Source of the DNA: Caulobacter sp.
Lineage (GTDB): Bacteria; Pseudomonadota; Alphaproteobacteria; Caulobacterales; Caulobacteraceae
NCBI GenBank assembly: GCA_030645575.1
Contig: JAUSMJ010000077.1
Span: 1 to 64,000 of the forward strand
Direction: 5' to 3'
Length of the DNA stretch: 64,000 nucleotides
The notes under the pieces are model-generated. The model did no database searches and had not been told where the DNA came from. It saw only the letters and a program-made list of their open reading frames with translations. Within the stretch, counting starts at the first letter, position 1. Every line of letters begins with the position of its first letter. A program made the translations under genes and the position numbers. Shown one piece after another: positions 34,343-43,512 of the stretch.

Positions 34343-34477
34343 TCAGGTCCGCGACAGTTCCCGCGCCTCGGCCAGACAGCCCTTGATGGCGTCCCAGCAG
34401 CCCGGCAGGCCCAGCGCGCCGATGAAGGCGCCGGCGACCGCGAACGGCAGCTTGATCACGTCGAAAATCCGCATCAT
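34343..34477 (-). CDS. Small hydrophobic protein
   Basis: 44 residues: MMRIFDVIKLPFAVAGAFIG, then ALGLPGCWDAIKGCLAEARE. One short hydrophobic segment and a Cys pair. AGGGGG precedes the double ATG at a good distance, which favours a real gene. Function unknown. Confidence 0.5.
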   Translation of the reverse strand: MMRIFDVIKLPFAVAGAFIGALGLPGCWDAIKGCLAEARELSRT

Positions 34478-34610
34478 CCCTGCCCCCTTGGGGTGAACAG
34501 CCTGATGGTCCAACGCCTTTCGGGCGGTTGAGTTGCCGCCGCCCCGGCCAGATCCTGCCAAAAGTTCGATGCCCCGGGACGGGTCGTCGGGGCCGCGCAC
34601 ATCACACCGA

Positions 34611-35201
34611 CTACCGGTTCGCCGCCGCCGCGGCCCCGGCGGGCACGGAAGGCGGCGCGCGAGTCGCCGCCAGCCCGACGGAAACGACGACCCGCCCTGG
34701 GTTTCGCTTCATCGTATCGGCCATGAAGACGTTGGGCTTCCAGGTCCGCGTCTGGCCGGGCTCCAGCCCCAGTGTGCTGGCCATGTCGGCGACGAAGTCG
34801 ATGCAGTTGCGGCTGCGCAGGTTGTAGAGCGAGCCGTCCGGCGTCCGCCACCAGGCAATTCGGGCCATCAGGGTCCGGTATTGCTCGTCGCTGATCACGA
34901 GCCAGAAATGCGCCACGCTGGCGCCGGGGAAGCGAGGGTTGGCCGGCTGGACGAGGCCCGGCAGGTTCTTCACCGCCGTGGACAGATTCTCGGCCGAGAA
35001 GCCAAAGGTCCTGTCGACCGGCGGTCCATCGGCCGTGCTGCCCTCGATACGGATGTAGGCGTGCGGGAAATAGGTCTCGCCACCGGACCCGACGGCCCAG
35101 CCGTGGCTGTAGAAAGTCACCCTGACCTCCGCGGCGGCGGACTGGGCCCAACCCGCGGTCAGCACAACGATCAGGATCAGCAATACTCGAAAGCGGCTCA
35201 C
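34611..35201 (-). CDS. Secreted protein, possible papain-like or NlpC-like fold
   Basis: 196 residues. GTG at 35201 is preferred over ATG 35222 because GGGAGG lies 7 bases upstream. Signal peptide FRVLLILIVVLTAGWAQSAA. The mature domain has FYSHGWAVGSGGETYFPHAY, DRTFGFSAENL and a conserved RNCIDFVADMASTLGL in which the Cys could be a nucleophile with the HAY histidine. This pattern occurs in alphaproteobacterial secreted proteins of unknown function. The protease idea is inference. Confidence 0.75.
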   Translation of the reverse strand: MSRFRVLLILIVVLTAGWAQSAAAEVRVTFYSHGWAVGSGGETYFPHAYIRIEGSTADGPPVDRTFGFSAENLSTAVKNLPGLVQPANPRFPGASVAHFWLVISDEQYRTLMARIAWWRTPDGSLYNLRSRNCIDFVADMASTLGLEPGQTRTWKPNVFMADTMKRNPGRVVVSVGLAATRAPPSVPAGAAAAANR

Positions 35202-35248
35202 CAATGACCTCCCGGGCACCATCGCGCGACAGGGTAGCGTGGTCGCCC

Positions 35249-35824
35249 CTAAGCCTCCAGTTCGATGTCCCAGTACAGGTAATCAAGCCAGCTTTCGTGC
35301 AGGAACCCGGGCGGGAACCGCCGGCCGTGATCCTGCAGCTCGTGCATCGACGGCCGGCGCGGATAGCGGTGCGGGTGCATATGCGCCTCCTTCGGCGTGC
35401 GGCCGCCCTTGGTCAGGTTGCAGCGCGCGCAGGCGGTGACGATGTTTTCCCAGGTCGTGCGCCCGCCCCGCGAGCGCGGGACGACGTGGTCGAAGGTCAG
35501 GTCCGAGCCCGCGCCGCAGTACTGGCAGCAGAAGCTGTCGCGCAGGAACAGGTTGAATCGGGTGAAGGCCGGCGGCCGGTCCTGGGCGACATAGGACTTG
35601 AGGCAGACCACGCTGGGCAGTCGCATCTCGAACGAGGGGCTGTGGACCGTCTTGTCGTAGGTCGAGATGACATCGACCCGGTCGAGGAAGACGGCCTTGA
35701 TGACCTCCTGCCAGGGCCACAGCGACAGGGGATAGTAGCTGAGCGGCCGGTAGTCGGCGTTCAGCACCAGGGCGGGCCAGCCCGACGGCGGCGCCTTGAG
35801 CACCTGTGCTCTATGCAATGTCAT
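35249..35824 (-). CDS. HNH endonuclease
   Basis: 191 residues. The zinc-knuckle C-x2-C pairs are CQYCGAGSD and CARCN, with the HNH core DLTFDHVVPRSRGGRTTWENIVTAC split between them (His of FDHVVPRS, Asn of WENIV). The N-terminal PALVLNADYRPLSYYPLSLW block is typical of this widely conserved chromosomal HNH group. A housekeeping or repair role is likely but unknown. Confidence 0.92.
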   Translation of the reverse strand: MTLHRAQVLKAPPSGWPALVLNADYRPLSYYPLSLWPWQEVIKAVFLDRVDVISTYDKTVHSPSFEMRLPSVVCLKSYVAQDRPPAFTRFNLFLRDSFCCQYCGAGSDLTFDHVVPRSRGGRTTWENIVTACARCNLTKGGRTPKEAHMHPHRYPRRPSMHELQDHGRRFPPGFLHESWLDYLYWDIELEA

Positions 35825-35970
35825 CGGGGGCCTCCCGACAACCGCTGGGGAATGAATACGCGACGGACCTGAAGACCTGCCTCGCTTTCCGCGTCTCTTC
35901 AGGGATCGCCAACATCCCCGAACGCGACTCGCAGGATAGACCCGGATCGGCGACGGAACCAAGACAGACA

Positions 35971-35998
35971 AAGAAAAAGGGGCGCTTTCGGCGCCCCC
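35971..35998 (-). terminator. Rho-independent terminator for the small gene at 36073
   Basis: On the minus strand a GC-rich stem (GGGGCGC with GCGCCCC, 5-base loop) is followed by TTTTTCTTT. This is a classical intrinsic terminator, located about 75 bases beyond the stop of the 37-residue gene. Confidence 0.85.
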
Positions 35999-36072
35999 GG
36001 TCGAGGATCTTGTCGCCACCCGTCCCGGGGGATCGGGGCGGGGGCGACTGGATCGAGCGATCTTGCGGCGCG

Positions 36073-36186
36073 TCAGCCGCCGACAAGGGCCGTGGCGCCG
36101 GCCGCGGTCGCGCCGAGCACCAGCAGGAAGACGACGACCGAACGGTCGAAGAAGCGTTCGAAGACGATCAGTTTGGAAACGGTCAT
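36073..36186 (-). CDS. 37-residue single-pass membrane protein
   Basis: MTVSKLIVFERFFDRSVVVF, then LLVLGATAAGATALVGG. A charged N-terminal amphipathic part is followed by one transmembrane helix. AGGA lies about 10 bases before the ATG, and a strong terminator on the same strand follows at 35971-35998, giving a complete small transcription unit. No family known to me. Confidence 0.62.
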   Translation of the reverse strand: MTVSKLIVFERFFDRSVVVFLLVLGATAAGATALVGG

Positions 36187-36337
36187 GACACACATCCTAA
36201 GTTTGGGCCCCGTTGTGCCGGAGCCCCCCAATTAGACCCCCGGGGGAGCGGGGGTTGCCCGATCTGGACAGTGCTTAAATACACCCTATCTAAACGCCGT
36301 CAAGATGATCTTTACAGCGTTCGGATAGAGTTTTATC

Positions 36338-36997
36338 GTGAGCATTATGAGAGAAGCTGCAACCGCCGAGAATCGGCCCTATCACCACGGCGACCTGAGG
36401 CGCGCCCTCGTGGACGCCGCGCGCCGGATTCTGGAGAACGAGGGGCCCAGCGCCCTGTCGTTGCGGGCGGTCGCGCGGGAGGCCGGGGTCAGCCCGGCCG
36501 CGCCCTATCACCACTTCAAGGACAAGGGCGAGCTGCTCGACGCGGTCGCCCATGTGGGCTGGGAGGCCCTGGGCGAGACGATGACCGCGGCCAAGGAGCG
36601 GGCGACCGACGTCAGCACCCTGATGACCGAGATCGGCGTGGCCTACGTCCTGTTCGCCCAGCAGCATCCGGCGCTGTACCGGGTGATGTACGACTGTTCC
36701 CGCGACAAGGATTCCCTGCCCGAGGGGATGGAGAACAACGAGGACAGCGCCTACTGCCTGGTGCGGGAGAGCTTTCGCAGGATGGCCGCCCCGGCGATCA
36801 GCGACCACGACGTCGAGCTGGCGACCATCGCCGCCTGGTGCGCCGCCCACGGCCTGGCCGAGATGAGCAGTTTCCGGCAGTTCGACCCTCTGAAGGAGGG
36901 TCTCGGCGGCGAGGAAGGCTTCCTGCGCGCCGTGCTCAGCCACCTGGGAATGTTCCCCGCGGCCCGGGCCAAGGCGAATGGCGACGGCGACGGCTGA
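36338..36997 (+). CDS. TetR/AcrR-family transcriptional regulator
   Basis: 219 residues. The N-terminal helix-turn-helix is HHGDLRRALVDAARRILENE, SALSLRAVAREAGVSPAAPY, HHFKDKGELLDAVA. The C-terminal ligand domain resembles the TetR_C_33/WHG type (HPALYRVMYDC). Start GTG 36338 or ATG 36347; neither has a clear ribosome site. It is followed 4 bases after the stop by the 30-bp inverted repeat. The target is unknown. Confidence 0.9.
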   Translation: MSIMREAATAENRPYHHGDLRRALVDAARRILENEGPSALSLRAVAREAGVSPAAPYHHFKDKGELLDAVAHVGWEALGETMTAAKERATDVSTLMTEIGVAYVLFAQQHPALYRVMYDCSRDKDSLPEGMENNEDSAYCLVRESFRRMAAPAISDHDVELATIAAWCAAHGLAEMSSFRQFDPLKEGLGGEEGFLRAVLSHLGMFPAARAKANGDGDG

Positions 36998-37000
36998 GGG

Positions 37001-37094
37001 TCTATTCAGGGGACAGCTTACTTATTTCGCTCCGGGAGTCTGACCGCCCGCCGTTTGGCGCGCGGCGAAATAAGTAAGCTGTCCCCTGAATAGA
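37001..37094. repeat. Perfect 30-bp inverted repeat, REP/RAYT-like hairpin
   Basis: The arm at 37001-37030 (TCTATTCAGGGGACAGCTTA and 10 more bases) is matched perfectly by its reverse complement at 37065-37094 around a 34-base loop. It shares the GACAG-TTAC core with the element at 12733-12816 and the GGGGACAG start with the hairpin at 40349-40392. Confidence 0.85.
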
Positions 37095-37158
37095 GGTCGG
37101 GAACGGGCGCTGACCCGAGCCGTTAGGCGTGCTGACCCCCAGCCCGAAAGTCAGTCCC

Positions 37159-37581
37159 ATGTTGATCTCCGAAGTGATGACCGCCAACCCGCAGGTCGCT
37201 AAACCGTCCGACACCGTCGCCGACGTCGCCCGCCGCATGAACCAGGTCGATGCCGGGGCCATTCCCGTCGTCGAGGACGGCCGCATCCTGGGCATCATCA
37301 CCGACCGCGACATCGTCCTGCGCGTGGTCGGCGAGCAGCGCAGCTTCGACACCAGGGTCGCGGACGTGATGAGCACAGATGTCCAGACCTGCCGCGAGGA
37401 CGCCTCGATCGCCGACGTGATCTTCCAGATGACCGACAGGCAGGTCCGCCGCATCCTGATCGTCGATGGCGCCGACAAGCTGACCGGCATCGTCTCGCTC
37501 GGCGACGTCGCCCAGGAGGCCTCCGCCCGCAAGGCCGGAGCGGTGCTGGAGGATATTTCCGAGGCCCCGGCCAACAACTGA
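37159..37581 (+). CDS. CBS-domain protein
   Basis: 140 residues, two tandem CBS motifs: ISEVMTANPQVAKPSDTVAD with GRILGIITDRDIVLRV, then VADVMSTDVQTCREDASIAD with DKLTGIVSLGDVAQ. The pair forms one Bateman module that binds adenosine nucleotides. Start at 37159 (MLISEVM) fits the family. Single gene; partner unknown. Confidence 0.93.
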   Translation: MLISEVMTANPQVAKPSDTVADVARRMNQVDAGAIPVVEDGRILGIITDRDIVLRVVGEQRSFDTRVADVMSTDVQTCREDASIADVIFQMTDRQVRRILIVDGADKLTGIVSLGDVAQEASARKAGAVLEDISEAPANN

Positions 37582-37627
37582 CGCCCAACCTGATGCGGAA
37601 AGGCGCGCGCCGGTCTACAGACGGCCG

Positions 37628-38485
37628 GTGAGCGCCTCATTTGTCACCCGTTTCGCCCCGTCCCCGACGGGCCCGCTGCATCGCGGCCACGCCTTTTCGG
37701 CCCTGACCGCCTTCTCGGCGGCGCGGAGGGCGAGCGGACGGTTCCTGCTGCGTATCGAGGACATCGACGCGACTCGCTGCCGGCCGGCGCATGAAGCGGC
37801 GATTCTCGACGATCTGGCCTGGCTGGGCCTTGAGTGGGAGCAGCCGGTGCGCCGGCAATCCGAACATCTCGCCGACTACGAGGCGGCGCTGGAGACCCTG
37901 CGCGCCCGGGGCCTGGTCTATCGCTGTTTCCGCACGCGCAAAGACCTGGCCCAGGCCGCGCTGAGCGCGCCGCACGGGCCGGCCGAGGCGTTCCGCGGCG
38001 GGCCGATCCATCCCAACGAGGAAGACCGCTGGCTGTCGGAGGGCAAACCCTTCGCCTGGCGACTGTCGCTCGACGCGGCCCGCGAGACGCTGGGCGGGTT
38101 CCACCGGCTGCGGTTCCAGGAAAAGGGCGAGGGCCCGAACGGCGAGCATGGCCGCATCGAGGCCAAACCCGAACGGGCCGGCGACGTGGTGCTGGCGCGC
38201 AAGGATGTCGGGGTCGCCTATCACCTGGCCTGCGTCGTCGATGACGCGCTGCAGGGCGTGACCGACGTGATCCGCGGCGCCGACCTGTTCGAGGCCTGCC
38301 ATATCCAGCGGCTGCTGCAGGCGCTGCTGGACCTGCCGACGCCGGTCTATCGGCACCACCGGCTGATCCTCGACGCCAGCGGCGAGCGGCTGGCCAAGCG
38401 CAAGGGCGGCGAGACGCTGGGCACGCTTCGGGCGGCCGGCGTGACCGCCGCGCAGCTGCGGGCCGAGCTGGGGTTCGCGCCATGA
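37628..38485 (+). CDS. gluQ: Glutamyl-Q tRNA(Asp) synthetase
   Basis: 285 residues, GTG start. A shortened GluRS without the anticodon domain: FAPSPTGPLHRGHAFSAL is the HIGH motif and LAKRKGG the KMSKS-like loop. It attaches glutamate to queuosine in tRNA-Asp. Overlaps the EamA gene by 4 bases. The usual zinc Cys positions are partly seen (CFRTRKDL). Confidence 0.93.
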   Translation: MSASFVTRFAPSPTGPLHRGHAFSALTAFSAARRASGRFLLRIEDIDATRCRPAHEAAILDDLAWLGLEWEQPVRRQSEHLADYEAALETLRARGLVYRCFRTRKDLAQAALSAPHGPAEAFRGGPIHPNEEDRWLSEGKPFAWRLSLDAARETLGGFHRLRFQEKGEGPNGEHGRIEAKPERAGDVVLARKDVGVAYHLACVVDDALQGVTDVIRGADLFEACHIQRLLQALLDLPTPVYRHHRLILDASGERLAKRKGGETLGTLRAAGVTAAQLRAELGFAP

Positions 38486-39360
38486 ACAGCCGCGCCCTGC
38501 CCTTCGTCGCCCTGATCCTGGGCGCCTGCGCCATCGGCTTCGTGCCCAACCTCGTGCGGCTGGCCGACACGGGACCGGCGGCGGCCGGGTTCTGGCGCAT
38601 GGCCCTGTCGTTGCCGATTCTGCTGCCGATGATGCTGCGCGACGGCCGTGGACTGGCGCTTCGGCCGTCGAACGCCAGCCTGCTGGCCGGGCTGTTCTTC
38701 GCCGGCGACCTGGCCTTCTGGCACTACGGCATCCGCTACACCTCGGTGGCCAACGCCACGGTGCTGGCCAATCTGTCGCCGGTGGTGGTCACGGCCGTCG
38801 CCTGGTTCGCCTTCAAGGAACGCCCCGGCCGCGTTTTCCTGACAGGACTGGTGCTGGCCCTGAGCGGGGCCTGGACCATGGCCGCCGCGGCCCAGGGCGG
38901 ACGGCCCGGCGCCCTGCTGGGCGACCTGCTGTCGGTGACCACGGCGCTCTGGTACGGCCTCTATTTCATCGCCATGCGCCAGGCTCGCCAGGGCGAGGGC
39001 GCCGGCCGGGCGATGTTCTGGTCCACGGCCGGGGCGGTCCCGATTCTGCTGGTGGTCGCCATCGCGCTCGGGGAGCCGCTGGCCCCGGCCTCGATGGGCG
39101 GCTGGCTGGCCTGTCTGGGTCTGGCCGTGGCTCATGTCACCGGCCAGGGGGCCATCGCCTGGGCCCTGGGCCGGCTGCCGACCGCCACCGCCTCGGTGGT
39201 GGTGCTGGCCCAGCCGGTGGTGGCGGCGATCGTCGCCTTCTTCCTGTTCAGGGAGATCCTGACGCCGCTGCAGATGGCCGGCGGCGTCCTGACCCTGATC
39301 GGCGTGGTCATCGCCCAGCGCGCGCCGATCGTGGCCGCCCCGGCTCAGCGCGCCCAGTAG
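38482..39360 (+). CDS. EamA/DMT-family transporter
   Basis: 292 residues, ten predicted helices in two EamA repeats. GFVPNLVRLADTGPAAAGFW in repeat 1 and SVVVLAQPVVAAIVAFFLFR in repeat 2 are typical. Probably a metabolite exporter. Overlaps gluQ at its start and the convergent GNAT gene at its end by 16 bases. Confidence 0.9.
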   Translation: MNSRALPFVALILGACAIGFVPNLVRLADTGPAAAGFWRMALSLPILLPMMLRDGRGLALRPSNASLLAGLFFAGDLAFWHYGIRYTSVANATVLANLSPVVVTAVAWFAFKERPGRVFLTGLVLALSGAWTMAAAAQGGRPGALLGDLLSVTTALWYGLYFIAMRQARQGEGAGRAMFWSTAGAVPILLVVAIALGEPLAPASMGGWLACLGLAVAHVTGQGAIAWALGRLPTATASVVVLAQPVVAAIVAFFLFREILTPLQMAGGVLTLIGVVIAQRAPIVAAPAQRAQ

Positions 39361-40070
39361 CGGTAGCGGTAGGCCTCGCGAAAGCCGAGCGCCTCGTAGA
39401 GCCCGATGGCCGTGACATTGGCCGCCTCGACCTGCAGGTAGCCGCGCGTCGCGCCGGCGTCCTCCGCCGCGCCGAGCAGGGCCGCGACGATCCGGCTGGC
39501 CAGACCCTTGCGGCGATGTTTCGGCGCGGTGCGCATCACCGAGATCCCGCCCCAGCCGTCGCCGACCGCGCAGGCGCCGATGGCCGCCGGCTCGCCGTCC
39601 ACGCTGATTCGGGCGAAAAACATCGGCGGGGCGATGCGGCTCAAGGTCTCGATCCGCTCCCGCGCGTCGGCCGCGTCGCGATAGAGGGCCTCGAACATCA
39701 CGGCCAGAAAGCCCTCGTCGGGCGCGGAAAGCAGGGTCACGCCGTCGTTCATCCCGCCGACGGGGCCGACCATCACACAGGTCTCGGTGTTGGGGGCGTA
39801 GCCGCGGGCGATCAGCCGCGCCGGCAGGTCGGCCGGCGCCGTCGCGCCATCGACCGTCTTGAACTTCGGCGCCAGGCCGTGGCCGGCGTACCAGGCCTGG
39901 GCGGCCTCGATCGCCTCATCGACCGGCCGGTCCGGCGGCTCCAGCGCCCAGCAGGTGTTGGCCCGCCCGGTGTGCCCGGTCGATGCGTTCAGCCGCCAGC
40001 CGCCCAGCCGCGCGGTGTGCAGCGCCGGCCAGGCCCTGGCCGAGACGTCTTCCAGCGCGATGATGTCCAA
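39345..40070 (-). CDS. GNAT-family N-acetyltransferase
   Basis: 241 residues if begun at TTG 40070, where GGAGGCGAG gives a strong ribosome site; the ATG at 40112 lies inside a repeat and is unlikely. The acetyl-CoA motif is RTAPKHRRKGLASRIVAALL and the end AANVTAIGLYEALGFREAY. An N-terminal domain (about 1-130) probably belongs to a second, degenerate GNAT fold. Substrate unknown. Confidence 0.85.
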   Translation of the reverse strand: MDIIALEDVSARAWPALHTARLGGWRLNASTGHTGRANTCWALEPPDRPVDEAIEAAQAWYAGHGLAPKFKTVDGATAPADLPARLIARGYAPNTETCVMVGPVGGMNDGVTLLSAPDEGFLAVMFEALYRDAADARERIETLSRIAPPMFFARISVDGEPAAIGACAVGDGWGGISVMRTAPKHRRKGLASRIVAALLGAAEDAGATRGYLQVEAANVTAIGLYEALGFREAYRYRYWAR

Positions 40071-40093
40071 ACTCGCCTCCACCGCTCGGCAGT

Positions 40094-40392
40094 CAGGGGA
40101 ACTGGACTTCATGTCCCTTGGGACTTGATGTCCAGTCCCGTCCGCGCCGAAGGGAACAGCCCATCCAGTCCCAAGGGACAGGAAAGGCTGCCCCCTGCCC
40201 CGCCAATGCCATGATGTCCATAGGTCGCCGATCCACCGTCACGGCCTTGCGGCGCGTCGTCAAAACCACCACCCCCGCCCCGTCGTCAAGCAGGGGATTG
40301 GACTTCATGTCCCTTGGGACTTGATGTCCTGTCCCCGTCCGCGCCGAAGGGGACAGCGTATCCAGTCCCAAGGGACAGGATACGCTGTCCCC
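40094..40392. repeat. Two copies of a composite GGACTTCATGTCC palindromic element
   Basis: Copy 1 (40094-40200) and copy 2 (40291-40392) share the core GGACTTCATGTCCCTTGGGA followed by CTTGATGTCC, itself palindromic, then CGTCCGCGCCGAAGGG. Copy 2 ends in a perfect 15-bp hairpin (GGGGACAGCGTATCC and its complement, 40349-40392); in copy 1 this hairpin is decayed. The whole 447 bases between the GNAT and enoyl-CoA hydratase genes contain only repeats and no gene. Confidence 0.78.
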
Positions 40393-40423
40393 CGTCGCAC
40401 GGGTCGTCGCGGATCATCGCGAT

Positions 40424-40455
40424 CATGGGTCGTCGGAACAAGTCCGACGATGACG
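40424..40455. repeat. Palindromic repeat, family B copy 1
   Basis: CATGGGTCGTCGGAACAAGT followed by CCGACGATGAC. The inner part forms a hairpin (GTCGGAACAAGTCCGAC). Two further copies flank 41330-41455. Confidence 0.7.
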
Positions 40456-40517
40456 GGGTTTGGGGGCGTTGGCGGACCGGCTTAAACAGGGGACGTCAGA
40501 GCAGGAAGGCCCGACCC

Positions 40518-41321
40518 ATGACCCTTGAGTGCAACGACGACGCCGCCGCCTCGATCCTGCTCAGCGACCGCGTCGGCGACGTTGTCACCCTGACCCTCAA
40601 CCGCCCCGACCAGTTCAACGCCCTGTCGGACGAGCTGCTGGCGGCGCTGGCCGAGGCGCTCGCGGACCTGGCCGGAGACGACAGCCTGCGCTGCCTGGTC
40701 ATCGCCGGGGCCGGCCGGGCCTTCTGCGCCGGGCATGACCTGCGGCAGATGCGCGGCAAGCCGGACGAGACCTACTACCGGGCGCTGTTCGCCCGCTGCG
40801 GCGCGGTGATGCTGGCCATCGCCGCGTTCCCCGTTCCGGTGGTCGCGAAGGTGCATGGCGTGGCGACGGCGGCGGGCTGCCAGCTGGTCGCAGCCTGCGA
40901 CCTGGCGGTGGCCGCCGAGAGCGCGCGGTTCGCCGTCTCGGGCATCAATGTCGGCCTGTTCTGTTCGACGCCGGCCGTGCCGCTGTCACGGGCGGTCGGT
41001 TCGAAGCTGGCGCTCGACATGCTGTTCACCGGCCGGTTCATCGGCGCCGCCGAGGCCCTGGCCCACGGCCTTGTCAGCCGCGTCGCGCCGGACACCGGGC
41101 TCGACGCCGCCATCGACGCCCTGACCGGCGAGATCGCCGCCAAAAGCCCCGTCGCCATCCGCACCGGCAAGGCCATGTTCGCCCGCCAGGCCGCCCTGCC
41201 GTTGGACCAGGCCTATGCCTACGCGGCCGAGGTGATGGCGCGGAACATGATGGCGCAGGACGCCGGCGAGGGCATCGACGCGTTTGTCGGCAAGCGCAAG
41301 CCGGTGTGGACAGGGCGGTAG
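40518..41321 (+). CDS. Enoyl-CoA hydratase/isomerase family protein
   Basis: 267 residues; AGGAAGG precedes the ATG. The crotonase oxyanion motifs are seen in [12 protein letters not shown] and [20 protein letters not shown]. The second catalytic Glu position usual in hydratases is not obvious in [15 protein letters not shown], so it could be an isomerase- or EchA-type member. CoA-ester substrate unknown; single gene between repeat clusters. Confidence 0.9.
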   Translation: MTLECNDDAAASILLSDRVGDVVTLTLNRPDQFNALSDELLAALAEALADLAGDDSLRCLVIAGAGRAFCAGHDLRQMRGKPDETYYRALFARCGAVMLAIAAFPVPVVAKVHGVATAAGCQLVAACDLAVAAESARFAVSGINVGLFCSTPAVPLSRAVGSKLALDMLFTGRFIGAAEALAHGLVSRVAPDTGLDAAIDALTGEIAAKSPVAIRTGKAMFARQAALPLDQAYAYAAEVMARNMMAQDAGEGIDAFVGKRKPVWTGR

Positions 41322-41329
41322 TACCTCAA

Positions 41330-41455
41330 CCGTCATCGTCGGACTTGTTCCGACGACCCATGAACACCGTTGATGGACAGGAAGGCTGAACGCCCCCCGC
41401 GCCCGCCGGCCCACGCCTCGCGCATGGGTCGTCGGAACAAGTTCGACGATGACGG
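41330..41455. repeat. Palindromic repeat, family B copies 2 and 3, facing each other
   Basis: CCGTCATCGTCGGACTTGTT with CCGACGACCCATG (41330-41362) and its inverse CATGGGTCGTCGGAACAAGT with TCGACGATGACGG (41423-41455) can pair into a long arm around about 60 bases. It lies between the convergent enoyl-CoA hydratase and TlpA genes and may act as a bidirectional terminator. Confidence 0.75.
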
Positions 41456-41475
41456 AAGGGGGGCGGCCTCCGCTC

Positions 41476-42093
41476 CTACCCTTCCCTGAGCAGCGCCTCG
41501 ATCAGCGCCCGGGCTTCCTTGCCGTTCCAGTCGGCGCCGCCGCTGAGGCGGGCGCGTTCGCGGCCCTGCTTGTCGTAGATGACGGTCGTCGGGAAGCCGG
41601 CCGCCGCCGGCTTCATGCCGAAGGCGACCTTGTAGCCCGGGTCGCGGTACAGCTTCAGCGGCGCGTTCCTCGCGATGTCCGCCTTCGCCAGATTGAGGTC
41701 GGCGTCGCGATCGACGCTGATCGCCACCACCTGCACCGGCTGGGTCAGATAGGCGGCCTGCAGCGCCGCCAGGGTGGGCATCTCCAGCCGGCATGGGGCG
41801 CACCAGGTGGCCCACAGGTTGACCACCACCACCTGGCCCTTGAAGTCGGCCAGGGTCAGGGCCTTGCCGTCGGCGTCGGTGAAGCCAGCGGTCGGCGCGG
41901 GCGCCGGCGCGGCGGGCACGACCAGCTTGACCAGCTCGCCCGTCGCGAATTGTCGCAAGTCCGCGTCGCTCTTGGGTTTGATGGAGGCGCTGACGATGAC
42001 GTATAGAACCGCCGCGACGCCGATCAGGGCGGCGCCCCGGATCGCCCACTTCAACAGGTCGGGGCTGGGCTTCTCCGGCTGGACTTCGCTCAT
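41476..42093 (-). CDS. Thiol:disulfide interchange protein, TlpA family
   Basis: 205 residues. One N-terminal membrane anchor ([19 protein letters not shown]), a proline-rich linker, then a thioredoxin fold with the redox motif [13 protein letters not shown] and cis-Pro GFPTTVIYD. It is a periplasmic membrane-tethered reductase, probably for cytochrome c maturation or envelope protein repair. Its ATG at 42093 directly touches the ATG of argH on the other strand. Confidence 0.95.
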   Translation of the reverse strand: MSEVQPEKPSPDLLKWAIRGAALIGVAAVLYVIVSASIKPKSDADLRQFATGELVKLVVPAAPAPAPTAGFTDADGKALTLADFKGQVVVVNLWATWCAPCRLEMPTLAALQAAYLTQPVQVVAISVDRDADLNLAKADIARNAPLKLYRDPGYKVAFGMKPAAAGFPTTVIYDKQGRERARLSGGADWNGKEARALIEALLREG

Positions 42094-43512
42094 ATGACGG
42101 ACAAATCCTCGAAAAAGCCCGGCGCGGGGCAGGTCGGTCAGGCGATGTGGGGCGGGCGGTTCTCCGCCAGTCCCAACGCCCTGATGCAGGCGATCAACGT
42201 CTCGATCAGCTTCGACAAGCGCCTGGCGAGCCAGGACATCGCCGGATCGCAGGCCCACGCCGCCATGCTGGCGAAGACGGGGGTCATATCTAGCGAGGAT
42301 GGCGCGCAAATCCAGAGCGGCCTTTCGGCCATCGCCGATGAGATGGAGGCCGGAACCTTCCCGTTCCGCGACGAGTTCGAGGACATCCACATGAATGTGG
42401 AGGCGCGCCTGCGCGAGCTGATCGGCCCGGTGGCCGGCCGGCTGCACACCGCCCGCTCGCGCAACGACCAGGTGGCGCTCGATTTCCGGCTGTGGGTGCG
42501 CGAGGCCTGCGACCGCTCGGCGGCCCAGCTGGAAGGCCTGCAAGGCGCCCTGATCGCCAAGGCCGGGGCCCATGCCGACACCCTGATGCCCGGCTTCACC
42601 CATCTGCAGCCGGCCCAGCCGGTGACCTTCGGCCACCACCTGATGGCCTATGTGGAAATGTTCGGCCGCGACGCCAGCCGCTTCCGCGACGCGCGGGCGC
42701 GGATGAACGAATGCCCGCTGGGCGCGGCGGCGCTGGCCGGATCGCCCTTCCCCATCGACCGCGAGATGACCGCCAGGGCGCTGGGCTTCGACCGGCCGAC
42801 GGCCAATTCGCTGGACAGCGTCTCGGCCCGCGACTTCGCGCTGGAGGCCCTGTCGGCGGCCAGCATCGCGGCGACGCACCTGTCGCGCCTGGCCGAGGAG
42901 ATCGTGCTGTGGATGACGCCGCAGTTCGGCTTCATCACCCTCAGCGACGCCTTCACCACCGGCAGCTCGATCATGCCGCAGAAGAAGAACCCCGACGCGG
43001 CCGAGCTGGTCCGGGCCAAGGTCGGGCGGATCCTGGGGTCCCTGACCACGCTGACGGTGGTCATGAAGGGCCTGCCGCTGGCCTATTCGAAGGACATGCA
43101 GGAGGACAAGGTTCCCACGTTCGAGGCGTTCGACGCGCTGGAGCTGAGCCTGCTGGCGATGACCGGCATGATCAGCGACCTGGAGCCGAACGTGGAGCGG
43201 ATGGCCGCCGCCGCTGGCGCGGGCTTTTCGACCGCCACGGACTTGGCCGACTGGCTGGTGCGCGAACTCGACCTGCCGTTCCGCGACGCCCACCACATCA
43301 CCGGCGCGGCCGTCAAACGGGCCGAACAGCTGGGCGTCGATCTGGCCGATCTGCCGCTGGTCGAGCTGCGGGCGCTGAACCAGGGCATCGGCGAGGACGT
43401 TTTCACCGTGCTGACCCCTGCCGCCTCGTCGGCAAGCCGCGTAAGCTATGGCGGAACCGCCCCGGACCAGGTCCGGTCCCAGATCAAGCGCTGGAAGGAT
43501 ATCCTGCGATGA
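42094..43512 (+). CDS. argH: Argininosuccinate lyase
   Basis: 472 residues. Splits argininosuccinate into arginine and fumarate, the last step of arginine synthesis. The signature [14 protein letters not shown] (GSSxMPxKxN) is present, with [15 protein letters not shown] and [16 protein letters not shown]. The ATG at 42094 abuts the tlpA-like ATG (CATATG); a start at MWGGRF (42145) would give a more typical N-terminus and some leader. First gene of the argH-lptM-lysA operon. Confidence 0.96.
   Translation: MTDKSSKKPGAGQVGQAMWGGRFSASPNALMQAINVSISFDKRLASQDIAGSQAHAAMLAKTGVISSEDGAQIQSGLSAIADEMEAGTFPFRDEFEDIHMNVEARLRELIGPVAGRLHTARSRNDQVALDFRLWVREACDRSAAQLEGLQGALIAKAGAHADTLMPGFTHLQPAQPVTFGHHLMAYVEMFGRDASRFRDARARMNECPLGAAALAGSPFPIDREMTARALGFDRPTANSLDSVSARDFALEALSAASIAATHLSRLAEEIVLWMTPQFGFITLSDAFTTGSSIMPQKKNPDAAELVRAKVGRILGSLTTLTVVMKGLPLAYSKDMQEDKVPTFEAFDALELSLLAMTGMISDLEPNVERMAAAAGAGFSTATDLADWLVRELDLPFRDAHHITGAAVKRAEQLGVDLADLPLVELRALNQGIGEDVFTVLTPAASSASRVSYGGTAPDQVRSQIKRWKDILR

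Noticed and set aside
40093-40371. Open frames over the GGACTTCATGTCC repeats
   Set aside because: They simply translate palindromic repeats on both strands.
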